A stretch of 64,000 nt of DNA from Piezodorus guildinii (GCA_023052935.1 CM041298.1:57964217-58028216); one strand, 5' to 3'. Shown: positions 11,676-23,930, counted from the first letter of the stretch. Made by a program: numbers and translations. Notes: a model not told the origin generated them from the letters alone.

Positions 11676-12150
11676 TATGAGAGGAAATTGTCATGACAGA
11701 TTGAATTTTCGAACAATAAAAATAGCTTAAATATGCTATTAAAGAGATATTTTTTCAATAGAATTGCTTCCTGTATCATGAATGCCTACCTTTAGCTAAG
11801 TAGCCATAGATCTAATAATATTTCCTTCATATACTGGAATTTTTTCCAGCATTTTACACTAAAGCTATACCTACCTCTATAAGTTGAAGGGTTTTCTTCT
11901 TATTTTCGTAAGAATCAAGATGATGTCTGCGTTGTCCTCAATCTTCATGGAGAGAGTTGATAAGCCTGGCAGAGCATCTCTTGGATGTACTTGACAAGTG
12001 AGTAAGATAAACAATTAATTCATCCGATAATGTGTAGGAGATATTAACAGCTTCAATGGCGACATAAGACAGAGAACAGTTGTTAAGTCGCAATCTATTT
12101 TACTAAATTTTGGAGATTAGCTTTGCAATTTATTGATGAGATACAGGGTT
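11676..12150. repeat. Dispersed repeat of about 475 bp, copy 1
   Basis: It is collinear with 23931-24400. Shared blocks include GCTTCCTGTATCATGAATGC, TTGTCCTCAATCTTCATGGA, CTTGGATGTACTTGACAAGT and ATGGCGACATAAGA. I see no termini, TIRs or reading frame that would place it in a known class. Confidence 0.7.
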
Positions 12151-12237
12151 ACTAGATATATATAGATATAGAGATACTAGAAACTCAAACAGAAATTAGC
12201 TTGGAAGAATTTGCTAAGTATATATTTCTGGAAACTA

Positions 12238-12935
12238 CTTGAAATGTTTGTTTTTGTTACATAACAGCTGGAAAAATACTTACGAGAAAAGGATCCCAAA
12301 TGTGTCCCACCGATTTTGATATTTTTTTAGCTAAAACTAGACATTAAACCATTAGATTCTCCAAAATATAAGGGGCCAAAAAGAATTGGAAAGTTTGCCT
12401 GCGAAAAACACATTTTATTTAATATCTCTGGTTCTAGTGAAGATAGAAAACTAAGTTTAGTGTCAAAATTGTCCTATTTCGAATGAGAATAATTAAAAAA
12501 ATAAGCCATTAAAATATTTTAGTTTTATGCTTGGTAATAACTCAATAAATATAAATAATCTTGTCAAAACAGTGCTTTAAAATAAGGTTTCTTAAAAACC
12601 ATGTTCCTCACTTCTAAAAAGGAATCTCAATCTGAGTTTATTATAAAGCATAAAGCTTAAACATTATAATGGCTTATTTTTTTAATTATTCCGCTTTGAA
12701 ATAGGGTAATTTTGATACCAAACTTATTTTTATATCTTAAAGAGAACCAGAGATATTAAATAAAAGGTGATTTTCGCACGCAAACTTTCCGATTTTTTTA
12801 CACGACTCCTGGGGAGCATTGGCCCCTAATATTTTGCAGTGTCTAACGGTTTAATGTCTGGTTTTACCTAAAAAAAAAAAAATTATCAAAATCGGTGTGG
12901 ACACATTCGGTATCCTCTCCTTGTTAGTAATTTAT
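12238..12935. repeat. Long-arm foldback element, copy 2
   Basis: This has the same order of blocks as 1-745, with outer arms meeting the same TCCCACCGATTTTGAT-like sequence at each end. The right arm lacks its innermost segment, so the fold is asymmetric. No coding capacity is seen. Confidence 0.75.
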
Positions 12936-12939
12936 AAAA

Positions 12940-15470
12940 ATGAATTGGTGGCAAAAAACAGATTAATTGAAAAAAAAAAAAACATCCATGTTATCTATTT
13001 TGACATCCAGAGATTAATCAAATTTATTGTTAGGGATTATTCACGGAAACATGTCAGATTAACAAAATTGTGCTTTACTACAAACCATCACAGTGTTATT
13101 TAGTTATTCAACCATCATAAAATTCACAAAATTATAAGTATTCCATAACACTCAATTCAAAGCAGAAAATAAATTATAAAAATTCCTAAGAGTTTGTTGA
13201 AGATTATTCCTTTTCAATAATCTTCAACAAACCAACCTCTTCTACAATTCATTCAACATTCAACTTCAAGCACTTTATGTAAATTGTATCGTATAAAATT
13301 TCATCGAAGAATTCTGAACATATAATAACATTCTGTCTTATTTTAAGTCAATAACAATGAGAGTGATAAATATTCACATTTATCTTAAAAGCTGATAAAT
13401 AAATGTTTATGAAGATGAAAACAAAAACACTTGTTTATAATTTAAGAGATTTTCTGTAATTTGTTTTAACAGAAAATATTGATATAAAATTCTAAAACAA
13501 TCTTTTCTTCTAAATTTTAATAGGTAAACTGCAGAAAATCTCAGGACTTTTACCCAAACTGCGTCATGAGAAATTAAAGTCAATGGAGGTCGGATAATTA
13601 CACTTTAGGTGCAGATTCTTTAAGATGAATAAGAATCACTTAAACAGATTTCTGTAGTCATTGTTTAAAAAAAAAAAAAAAAAATTAATTGCTATACCTA
13701 ACTTTTTTGAGGTTCAAAAGGTTAAGAAAAGCTAAATAATTAGAATCAGGCATAGGCCAATTATTTTTTAATTTAAATTTAATTTATAAAATCAATAGTT
13801 ATATATGAATTATAAATAAAATGTTCTTTGTCGAAATAGATAACAGTATTTCATTTCTTCTGAATTTTAACCCTGAAAGGAAAAATTATTTTGATTTAAT
13901 AGATAATAATCACTGGCTACATAACTGATTAAAAGGATTTAAATATTTAGGTCATGAGCTCTAGGATATAAGGATCAATGAGGTCATGGTGTATAAAGTA
14001 TTCTTGGTAACAAAGATGGGTATATTATTATTTTTATTTCTAGTAAAATTAGAAATTTGGGTTAATATACCATAAAGACATAATTGTAGATTGAGCCACT
14101 GAAAGCTTCTAAAAGTCTATAATAAAGATAATTTAACATGGACTTATGTTGAGCTTTACATCATGTTTAATAGTAACACGCTCTACTTACTGCAATATAC
14201 ATATATAATAAAAAGTTATACGAGGAACTAGAGATCAGAGAGTAACATTATAAATACTGTATTGACAAAGAAAATAATATATTATTTTTAGTGAGAAGAT
14301 GGTCTTGTTGATGGTCAAGAAATAAAATTACATAGAATTAATTATTTATGACTCATGATATTCACTAATATTACTTTCTGTCATTGTGTGGACATCGGAA
14401 ATATTGATCTTCTATAAACACTGTGCTTCACATTTACAGAAACTTAGGTAAAATAAAATCTATATTATTTTAAATTTTTTCATATCATTATTCTTTTGCC
14501 AAACCAAAATAATTAGTTGTTCATAAAGTTTCAAAATTTTCAACATCATTATTTATGCACAGAATATTATGTAATGGCTTAATATATTAATTTATATCTA
14601 GACTTTTTTTTTTTAATCTAATATATCATTTAATATGATTCATAATCAAATGATAAAAAAATTAAGATTTATTTTAAATAAAAATTTGGTTGGAGTTGTA
14701 AGTTTCCTACAGGGAGCTTCATCCACTCCCAAGCAAAAATGCTCAACTATTTTCCTATCTCATCTTTCTATGCTTACCCTTTTTTAATTCTTCTCCCGTC
14801 AGACATATCTCACAGAGCTAGATATTGAATTTAAATAGAAATATATTCTTTATTTTAAAAACAATTAGTGATTCTGACTTTGCAAATACCTCATGGACTC
14901 TAGTTACGTTTAAATCCGGGATTATGTGATCATTTATGCTAAAACCATCTGGGAAATTGATAAGAAACAATAAAAGTCTGAACTCTTTTAACGACTATGG
15001 TTCACTGCCTTATCTGAAGCTACACGTCAGTGGAAGGAATGTAAATATTTAACCAACATTATCATCTCAATTTATTGAGCGAATTTTACAGGTACTATCA
15101 AGGACAACTTCGGTTATTTAATAATACATACACAATTTTTATTTATTTATTTAGTATGGTGTAATGATATTGGTCTCTTCCAAAAAGTGAATTTATATAT
15201 TCTGGTATATCTCAGTATGTGATCATAATTCAAACAAATCTTTATTAATAAAAACTTTCATAATTTTTTTTTACTTACTAATGTTTAGAGTATTTTTTGT
15301 TTCTATAGTTATTATTCTAATTATAATAAATGTTTATTATCAGATTGGAAGAATATTGATTATAAAAGACAAAGTCGGATTTTACAGGTTGAAGTTAGCT
15401 TATTGAGGCATCATTGCTGTTCCTCCACTCACTAATAATACATCTCCAACCAAATTTTTCTTTTAAGTAA
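12940..15470. other. No gene recognised; one perfect hairpin
   Basis: AT-rich sequence without a supported gene. It contains a perfect 17-bp stem with a 7-base loop at 13192-13232 and an A-run at 13667-13683. Confidence 0.45.
13192..13232. other. Perfect 17-bp stem-loop
   Basis: GTTTGTTGAAGATTATT at 13192-13208 is exactly complementary to 13216-13232, separated by CCTTTTC. There is no T-run after it and no neighbouring gene, so its role is unknown. Confidence 0.6.
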
Positions 15471-15482
15471 ATCTTGATTTTT

Positions 15483-15770
15483 GTTTGTTTGTTTATTTAT
15501 TTAACGTCACTTTATGCTACTATGGCTAATCGGACGATGTTACAGTGGGAGTCATAAATTTTGCCTATCCAGGTTTTATTAGGATAGGGATCTTTAACGA
15601 GTACCTGACATCGCACAGGCTCGGGACCACCTTTTAAGGTCCCTCCGAAGGACGGCGTAACTAAGGATTTTTTACTCCCATTAAAAAATCCTAGAACCAC
15701 CTGCGGGTTTGAACCCGTGACCTTTAGCATGGGAGGCTGTTACGCTAGCCACCCAGCTACAAGTGATCCC
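15483..15770 (-). mobile_element. SINE-B with 12-bp target duplication
   Basis: Read on the minus strand it has a tRNA-like head with GTAGCTGGGTGGCTAGCG and a B-box-like GGGTTCAAACCC, then the family body TGTGCGATGTCAGGTACTCG and ATCCCTATCCTAATAAAACC. ATCTTGATTTTT flanks it at 15471-15482 and 15771-15782, the duplication expected of a retroposon. Its right edge lies three bases from the left inverted repeat of a mariner element. Confidence 0.8.
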
Positions 15771-15865
15771 ATCTTGATTTTTTTATTGGGTTGTGTCACA
15801 TGAAATGTCTGTTTTCAAGTTAAAGGATGTTTTAATTAAAAATACGATATGAAAACAAGATAAGT

Positions 15866-17152
15866 TTATTCGAAGTATTTACCTACTTTTTCTACACATT
15901 TTTCCCAACGTGAAACCAACTTTTTACTTTCACTTACTATATATAATAAGGGAAAGTATTGCGATCGTGAAAATTTTCGAATTCCAGTTTTCAACGGAAA
16001 TACACGTTTTAGGGTCCCTTGAGTCCAAATAACCAAGTCCTGCAAAAAGGTCTGTCTGTGTGTGTGTGTGTGTGTAACTCCCGGGCGGAAACGGTAAGTC
16101 CTATGAAACTGAAATTTCATATTTAAGACAACTATACGCCCGAGACGTGACAAAACTTTTTTCATCAAAATGAGCTTACCAGAAGAGGCACTTTATACCA
16201 TGCATTTTGCACCTTTTTTCGATTTTCTCGAAAACGGTTCCGACGATTTTGATAAACTCGCTATATCGATGTAAAATTTAATGGGCTATCATGTAGGTTT
16301 TATTTGGATAAAAATGGTCTGACAGGGCTAAAGTTAATAGAGAGTGATGAGAAGAAGATAAAACTAACTGATTATTTTTGATAATAATATAATAGATTTT
16401 TTAATAAAACATATGTTTCTATATAAATTCAATTTGATTAATTCCTTAATATCCTTAATAGTTTTACGTATTTTTATCTCTAACTGTATTTGAAAATTCT
16501 TTCATTGATTTTAAAAATCGAGGTAAATGAAAGTCGTGTGTTGCCCGCACCAGATTTTTTTTATCTCCGAATTGAAAAACTCTCAGCTTTGAAGTGAAAC
16601 AAAATCTGAAAACGCACTTTTCACTTGATCATCATTTTCAAATCTTTTCCTTTGACGAAGTTGTCTAAATTCCTGAACAGGTAGTAATCTGTTGGAGACA
16701 AGTCGGGAGAATATGGTGGGTGCGGAAGAACTTCGTAGCCCAGTTCTTTCAATTTTTGCACGGTATGTTTTGAAACATGGGGCCCTTGCTGCCGCTCAGT
16801 GAGATCATGAGGTACCCATGTATCGTGCTTTTTTACTTTCCCAATACACTTTAAATGTCTGGAAACGGTAGATGCACTTGCATTTAGTTGTGCTGAGAGT
16901 CCTTTAACTGTTTGGTAGGGGTTTCCTTCTACTGTATGTTTGAGGACAACGTTGTCTATTACAGACGGAGGTCTTCCTCGGGGCAAGTTTTCCAACCAAG
17001 TCGGTATCCCCAGCTGAAAATCAACGGCGAATAGTCCGTTTATAAACACTCCCTTCCCCAAACGCCTTGCAAATATTTCTAGCGGCCTCAGTTGCTGAAT
17101 AGCCGAGTTTAAACTCGTCCAAAAATATTACTCGAAAATCGCGTGTTTCCAT
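15866..17152 (-). pseudogene. Mariner transposase pseudogene
   Basis: The start at 17152 opens METRDFRVIFLDEF, then SATEAARNICKAFGEGSVYK, the N-terminal helix-turn-helix region of mariner transposases. A TGA follows where tryptophan is usual, and the frame then shifts. The next frame carries the second helix-turn-helix (ASASTVSRHLKCIGKVKKHD, then WVPHDLTE), jumps directly to a late block (HPPYSPDLSPTDYYLFRNL) and ends, beyond a nested repeat, in SRWEKCVEKVGKYFE. The span between WVPHDLTE and the late block, which normally holds the first two catalytic aspartates, is missing. It therefore has three kinds of lesion and cannot transpose. Confidence 0.8.
15925..16554 (-). mobile_element. Family H repeat nested in mariner
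   Basis: It runs from TACTTTCACTTACTATATA through a GCGATCGTG block, a (GT)n core and CTCCCGGGCGGAAACGG to GTGTTGCCCGCACCAGA. It has a shortened interior. It lies within a T-rich stretch of the mariner transposase end, so it arrived after the mariner. Confidence 0.8.
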
Positions 17153-17380
17153 GTTTATATTTGGAGGTATACTAAAAAGTGGGTAATTGATTGGGAAGCT
17201 AATGTTTATAATACAAAGGTAGAGGATTACTAACTGTTTACTTTAAATATCTAAACAATCGGAAGAAAACAGCAGAGACCTGCAAAATCCTTTATGTATT
17301 TCAGAAACTATAAAAACGGACATTTCATGTGAAACAGCCCAATATTATGAATGAAAATATATGATATATTTGATTTTTTT

Positions 17381-17620
17381 TACTTTCACTTACCTATATA
17401 TATGAAATATATAGTAAAGGAAAGAAAAGCGATCATGAAAATTTTCGAATTTCAGTTTTCACCGGAAATACACGTTTTAGGTTCCACTGAGTCCTAATGA
17501 ACAAGTCCCGCAAAAAGGTCGGTGTATTTCACACTCAAATTATAAAAGAAAAGGTCTGTGTATGTGTGTGTGTCGTGTGTGGTAAGTCTAGCGCAAAAAC
17601 GATAAGTCGAAAAGCCAATC
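17381..17620 (-). mobile_element. Family H repeat, palindromic end only
   Basis: The TACTTTCACTTACC end, TATATA palindrome, GCGATCATG block and short GT core are present, then similarity stops near GATAAGTCG. It lies only 38 bases from the mariner's right end. Confidence 0.65.
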
Positions 17621-18079
17621 GGAATGAATTAAGCATCACTGGGCACAAAAGAAAGAATGTCCAAAGAAATGACCACAATATGTACACTACTGAACACAAG
17701 GAAGTGACTAATCCATTCTACTCAAAAGAGAGTGAAACGATATTTAAAAAAATATAGAGTTGAAATTCATTCAAATGAATAATGCAACAAACGTAAACAT
17801 TGTGTTATGTATGGGATATTTAAAATAAATAATAATGATACCATCCATTATTTTTCGGACAGCCTAATAGTAAGTAGATGTTGTGTGATGATAATGGGCT
17901 AAGTATCATTTTTTTTATTATCAAAAAGATAAAAACAAAGGAGATTAAAAACACACAATTCTTTCATTATCAGGTTCAGGAGTACCCAGAGCTGTAAAGG
18001 CCTAATCGACTTTGTTTTGAGAGATGAACATCTTTGATTTGATTTAATTAATTTTATAATAATTAATTTAATGCTTATA

Positions 18080-18330
18080 GGAGTAGGGTAGCTCAGTAGG
18101 TATGGCACCCATAGGAAGACTCTCTTGAGGCTCACTCATCCTTTATAAAGCGACCACCATAAAAATAGTGGTAACTTAAAGGTTGAACGTGATCTCGGTT
18201 GTCAACTTCTTACATAACCACTGATCAAGAAACAGTGTACAGCTTCCATTCTTATTTATTTGGTTTGGCACCAGTTTTCTGAGCTGACTCAGGAACTGCA
18301 AATACCAGCCAGTTTTCTTGCGATTATTCT
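18080..18330 (+). mobile_element. Possible SINE, tRNA-like head
   Basis: GGGTAGCTCAGTAGGTATGG gives a good A box. The B box is not clear. The downstream body has GAACGTGATCTCGG, comparable to a GTGATCTCGATCTTCC block in SINE-A. The ends are not defined. Confidence 0.4.
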
Positions 18331-18937
18331 GATTACTAATTAACACATTAAAATTATTTTATTTGCAAAATGCGTTGTTGAAATATTATGTAATTCATAC
18401 CTAAGACTTCTTATCAGGTACCATAACTATACCCCTAAATTTCCTTTTTTTTTTCTTTTTTTTGCGTCTGTGTCCTTGCGATAGCTAAAATGGACCATAA
18501 AATCTGCTACGAGATAGCTTCTGCTTGGTTACCATAACATCAGATAACAAGGCAGTTTCAAGATTACTAGAAGTAAAGTTAACATGAACTGTTAGAAATA
18601 ATACAGATCTTTACCATTCCGTAACAATGACTTTTTGAAAACGGCTTTTTCACTCAATCCGATTAACGATTTCTCGAGGAGGAGGAAAAGAAGATATGTT
18701 GGATATTAATAATTATCAGAAACATTTGAAAGGAAATAGGCTACAAGGGCGTAAGCAAGATTTTAGTTGGTGGGAGGGAGAAGCAAGTAGTTAAAAAATC
18801 TTTTAATGAGAACCAAGTGTGTTGAAAATGAAAGATATTTTTCTAAACACTGTTGGTATGCATATATGAATATAAAGTGCGTAGTTGGAAACTATAAACA
18901 TTTTAAACTGCAACATTAATCCTAATACCTCATTTTT

Positions 18938-19088
18938 ACTTTCACTTACTATATATATAAGGGGAAGTATTGCGATCGTGAAAATTTTCGAATTCCAGTT
19001 TTCAACGGAAATACACGTTTTAGGGTCCCCTTAGTCCAAATAACCAAGTCCCGCAAAAAGGTCTGTGTGTGTGTGTGTGTGTGTGTTT

Positions 19089-19130
<42 letters not shown>

Positions 19131-19849
19131 TAACTCCCGGGCGGAAACGGTAAGTCCTATGAAACTGAAATTTCATATTTAAGACAACTATACGCCCGAG
19201 ACGTGACAAAACTTTTTTCATCAAAATGAGCCTACCAGAAGAGGCACTTTATATCATGCATTTTTCACCTTTTTTCGATTTTCTCAAAAACGGTTCCGAC
19301 GATTTTGATTAAACTCACTATATCAATGTAAAATTTAATGGGCTTTAATATCATGTAGGTTCTATTAAGATAAAAATGGTCTGACAGGGCTAAAATGCCG
19401 ATATTTTAAATTTTCTTCCCCTAAAGTACCTTTAATTTTGTAGATTCAATAATAATAACTAGATTATCTTGTTAACGCTGATGAAAAACAGGTAAATATA
19501 TAAATTGAATAAATTCGATACCCAACTAAAGGAGAAAACTGAAAAAATATATTTTGTATGCAATTTTTTGTTTTTGAACATAAGAACAGTAATATACATG
19601 TATGACATACCGTTGGAAAGCTTGAGATTTTAGAAAAAATATTATCTCATACACAATCAATTGATACAAGTGATTATTTTAGATAATAAGGTAATCAATT
19701 TTTTAATAAAACTTATGTTTTTATAGAAATTCCATTTAATTAATTGTTTAATGATTTCACTCATTTTTATATCTAACTGTATTTGAAAATTCTTTAATTT
19801 ATTCTAAAAATGGAGGTAAGTGAAAGTCGTGTGTTGCTCGCACCAGATT
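18938..19849 (-). mobile_element. Family H tandem array, unit 1
   Basis: A full-length unit: one terminal palindrome, a GCGATCGTG block, a long interrupted GT repeat (19061-19129), CTCCCGGGCGGAAACGG, interior blocks, and the end GTGTTGCTCGCACCAGA. It joins unit 2 through a shared TTTTT. Its distal ~200 bases match unit 2 almost exactly. Confidence 0.85.
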
Positions 19850-19852
19850 TTT

Positions 19853-20768
19853 ACTTTCACTTACTATATATAGTAAGGGAAAGTATTACTTTCACTTACT
19901 ATATATAGTAAGGGAAAGTATTGCGATCGTGAAAATTTTCGAATTCCAGTTTTCAACGGAAATACACGTTTTAGGGTCCCCTGAGTCCAAATAACCAAGT
20001 CCCGCAAAAAGGTCTGTGTGTGTGTGTGTGTGTGTCTGTGTGTGTGTGTGGTAGCTCCCGGGCGGAAACGGTAAGTCCTATGAAACTGAAATTTCATATT
20101 TAAGACAACTATACGCCCGAGACGTGACAAAACTTTTTTCATCAAAATGAGCCTACCAGAAGAGGCACTTTATACCATGCATTTTGCACCTTTTTTCGAT
20201 TTTCTCAAAAACGGTTCCGACGATTTTGATTAAACTCGCTATATCGATGTAAAATTTAATGGGCTTTAATATCATGTAGGTTTTATTTAGATAAAAATGG
20301 TCTGACAGGGCTTAAATGCCGTTATTTTAAATTTTCTTCCCCTAAAGTACCTTTAATTTTGTAGATTCAATAATAATAACTAGATTATCTTGTTAACGCT
20401 GATGAAAAACTGGTAAATGTATAAATTGAATAAACTCGATACCCAACTAAAGGAGAAAACAGAAAAAATATATTTCTTAATGCAATTTTTTTATTTTGAA
20501 CATAGCAACAGTAATATACACTTATAATATACCGTTGGAAATCTTTGATTTTAGAAAAAATATTATCTCATACACAATCAATTGATACAAGTGATTATTT
20601 TAGATAATAAGGTAATCAATTTTTTAATAAAACTTATGTTTTTATAGAAATTCCATTTAATTAATTGTTTAATGATTTCACTCATTTTTATATCTAACTG
20701 TATTTGAAAATTCTTTAATTTATTCTAAAAATGGAGGTAAGTGAAAGTCGTGTGTTGCTCGCACCAGA
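19853..20768 (-). mobile_element. Family H tandem array, unit 2
   Basis: This unit begins with two consecutive copies of a 35-base imperfect palindrome (ACTTTCACTTACTATATATA then GTAAGGGAAAGTATT). Its proximal two thirds match unit 3 almost exactly, while its distal part matches unit 1. That mosaic is what a tandem duplication spanning two adjacent units would leave. Confidence 0.85.
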
Positions 20769-20771
20769 TTT

Positions 20772-21757
20772 TTACTTTCACTTACTATATATAGTAAGGG
20801 AAAGTATTACTTTCACTTACTATATATAGTAAGGGAAAGTATTACTTTCACTTACTATATATAGTAAGGGAAAGTATTGCGATCGTGAAAATTTTCGAAT
20901 TCCAGTTTTCAACGGAAATACACGTTTTAGGGTCCCCTGAGTCCAAATAACCAAGTCCCGCAAAAAGGTCTGTGTGTGTGTGTGTGTGTGTGTCTGTGTG
21001 TGTGTGTGGTAGCTCCCGGGCGGAAACGGTAAGTCCTATGAAACTGAAATTTCATATTTAAGACAACTATACGCCCGAGACGTGACAAAACTTTTTTCAT
21101 CAAAATGAGCCTACCAGAAGAGGCACTTTATACCATGCATTTTGCACCTTTTTTCGATTTTCTCAAAAACGGTTCCGACGATTTTGATTAAACTCGCTAT
21201 ATCGATGTAAAATTTAATGGGCTTTAATATCATGTAGGTTTTATTTAGATAAAAATGGTCTGACAGGGCTTAAATGCCGTTATTTTAAATTTTCTTCCCC
21301 TAAAGTACCTTTAATTTTGTAGATTCAATAATAATAACTAGATTATCTTGTTAACGCTGATGAAAAACTGGTAAATGTATAAATTGAATAAACTCGATAC
21401 CCAACTAAAGGAGAAAACAGAAAAAATATTTTCTTAATGCAATTTTTTTATTTTGAACATAGCAACAGTAATATACACTTATAATATACCGTTGGAAATC
21501 TTTGATTTTAGAAAAAAAATATTATCTAATACACAAGAGCTTGTAAAAGTTAATAAAGAGTGATGAAAAGCAGATAGAACTAATTATTTTAGATAATAAT
21601 GCAATAGATTTTTTAATAAAACACATGTTTCTATATAAATTCAATTTAATTAATTCTTTAATAGTTTCACGTATTTTTATCTTTTAGTGTATTTGAAAAT
21701 TCTTTCATTGAGTTTAAAAATGGTGGTAAGTGAAAGTCGTGTGTTGCCCGCACCAGA
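20772..21757 (-). mobile_element. Family H tandem array, unit 3
   Basis: This unit begins with three consecutive copies of the 35-base palindrome. The interior is nearly identical to unit 2 up to about 21520 and then follows a different version of the distal segment, ending GTGTTGCCCGCACCAGA. Confidence 0.85.
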
Positions 21758-21774
21758 TTTTTGTATTTGTTTTG

Positions 21775-22335
21775 CTTTGTTTCACTTAGCTGTAAAAGCA
21801 GGAGACGCATTTTCGGTTGTTCCACAAAGCAGTTTACAGGTGTCATTGTTATATGGTGTATATTCAAAATCTGCACGTCAGACTTATGTGAGAATGATAT
21901 CATATCCTTATTGGCTGCTTTTGCAGATGATACAGCACTGCTAACATCCCACAAAAACCCAGTTTTAAGAAGCCCCGTGAAGATATCAATAGTTGGAAGA
22001 AGAACGTACTGAGGATTTTTTTTTTTTAATGTAAAAATTTGTCACCAATAAAATAATTCATAAAGACCTAAATATCCCATTAGTCGCAGATCTAGCCCGA
22101 ACTAGATATACCTCCTTTAACTCCAAATTATCCGTCCACTCCAACCTACTACATTAACTAAACACTGAAGTACTACCACTGGGTAGTTTCTTCATATGCC
22201 TGTATCAAAGCCCATTTGTTCAATTAACACGTTGACTTATTGTATTTTATTGTATAATACAGTTGTGAATTTCTTTAAAATAAAATTAAAAAAAAAATTG
22301 AACAATTTTTTTAATGATGGACCGATACCTGATAT
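21775..22335 (+). pseudogene. Jockey-type LINE reverse transcriptase remnant
   Basis: One frame has VVPQSSLQVSLLYGVYS, a worn version of the VPQGS...L.P.LY block. After a frame change AFADDTALLTSHKNP follows, carrying the FADD catalytic motif with TALL behind it. Another frame further on reads IHKDLNIPLVADLARTRYTS, a late jockey-family segment. The order and spacing suit the C-terminal half of a jockey-type RT, with parts deleted between blocks. It is dead: at least two frameshifts and stops are visible. Confidence 0.6.
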
Positions 22336-22339
22336 CAGA

Positions 22340-23930
22340 AACGTGGATGCACCATATTACGTGACAAATGACTTACTCCACAAAGACTTGCTCAGTTTCA
22401 GAAACTGCAAGTGACTTACAACATGAACCCATCGGCGCAGACACAAATCCATCATGAATCCATGCAACCCACAGGACATTTGAGACAGTGGTAAAGATTT
22501 TGTGATATAACCGCTTTGTTCGTTTCAGATCATATTTGCTTATCGTATCGGACAAGTAACAATATTGTCATAACAAATCTTAAATAATAATAAAATTTCA
22601 TGGCTATACGGTTCCACAGTCCAGTGGCGGTATACCTCAACAGCGTCCGTTCCACATGTTATATTATATTAGTGGTGCCTGATCAATGAATCAAAGCTTT
22701 ACAATCTTGGTACCATCAACTCGCACAGGCCAGACAAAACAACTACATAGTTACAAAAATGGGAGGTTAAACCATAAAAGCCCCGAGAACCAGAACGAAA
22801 TGGGGCGAAGAAAGGAAAGCTAAATTCTTGTAAATAATAAAAAACTGGTGGGCAAATAATGAGAACCAAAAGGCCGCAAAAATAATCCTTTATTTGGCGT
22901 CTTCCATTTCGGGAGCGTTACGACTGATAATAATAATAAAAATACTAGTTTTAAGATTTTTATTTGTCCCAGTAATTTTTAGGATAGGGCAATACGATAG
23001 CAACTCAATAGCAGACGGATAAAAATACATTTTAATAATTTTTTCAGAAACTTTTTAGGTAAATTACGAAACCGACATGTGTTTAAGGGTTATCAAAATA
23101 ATTGGCGTCATATTACTGATAATATAACTTATCAGAATCAGACAGCGATCTAAAATTATTTTTAAAATCTTCTTTAAATAATCAATACATTATGAGAGAG
23201 CAAATCAGAAATACTTTCAAATTTCGCCAGAGCTGGATTTTCACAAAATGGATGGTTTTTCTACTATAAAGACAATGGATTTCAATCTTTTATCTCAAGG
23301 TTTCGCAGTAAGGCGAATGTTAAGGGGAAATAAAAACAATTTTACTAGCAGGATTCACTTCCTCTTAGTAAAAAAAAAAAGAAAATATTTATCAAACTTC
23401 AAAAATGTTTCTTTTCTTGGTTTTTATCCTATTGACTTATGCTTAAGTCTAAAATCAAATATTTTTACTTAATTTATTTAATAATTATAGTTCTCATAAT
23501 TAAAATAAAAATTAAATAAATACTTCGTTACTAAATTTAAAACAAAAATTCATATCTTAGTATTTTATCGTTTCAAAAATGACTATTTATTATGATTGTT
23601 ATTTTATTTAGTTACTAATGATTTAATAACAGTCAAATTTAAATTATCCAAGGGAGAGCATAATGGTGTGAGGACAATTTGAGAAAATATAATACATAAA
23701 ATGTTAGGAAATGACATGTTTATCGAATAACATAATTTATTGAAGCATAAAACAGTAAATAAAATCTGACAAACAAACTTTTTATAAGAAACTATTTTGA
23801 ATGATCCAATGATATGTTAATAATAACCATAGAAAATACAAGATTTTGAACTTGGGTGTAAAACATTGCTTATTAGGAAAATCAGAAATTTTACCAGTTC
23901 AAAAGATTAAATTTTCGTTTATTAATTTTG
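22340..23930. other. No gene recognised
   Basis: Mixed AT-rich sequence. The part at 22600-22930 is less AT-rich and may be an old repeat, but I cannot assign it. Small open frames here lack recognisable domains. Confidence 0.4.

Larger units (their letters stand above)
15786..17342 (-). mobile_element. Degenerate mariner element with a nested family H copy
   Basis: The terminal inverted repeats match over about 30 bases: TTGGGTTGTGTCACATGAAA at the left end and its near reverse complement ending at 17342. TA dinucleotides flank both ends (15784-15785, 17343-17344), as in all mariner insertions. The transposase lies on the minus strand, starting about 190 bases inside the right end. A family H copy at 15925-16554 splits the last codons of the transposase. 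Frame damage and an internal deletion make the element inactive. Confidence 0.8.

Noticed and set aside
19061..19129. CRISPR-like or minisatellite array in the GT-rich stretch
   Set aside because: It is a simple interrupted GT microsatellite within family H, without spacers.
18949..20145. Minus-strand open frames starting MMKKVLSRLGRIV with THTHTH runs
   Set aside because: They are translations of family H copies through the GT microsatellite. The same frame recurs because the repeat recurs, and its length varies with the microsatellite.
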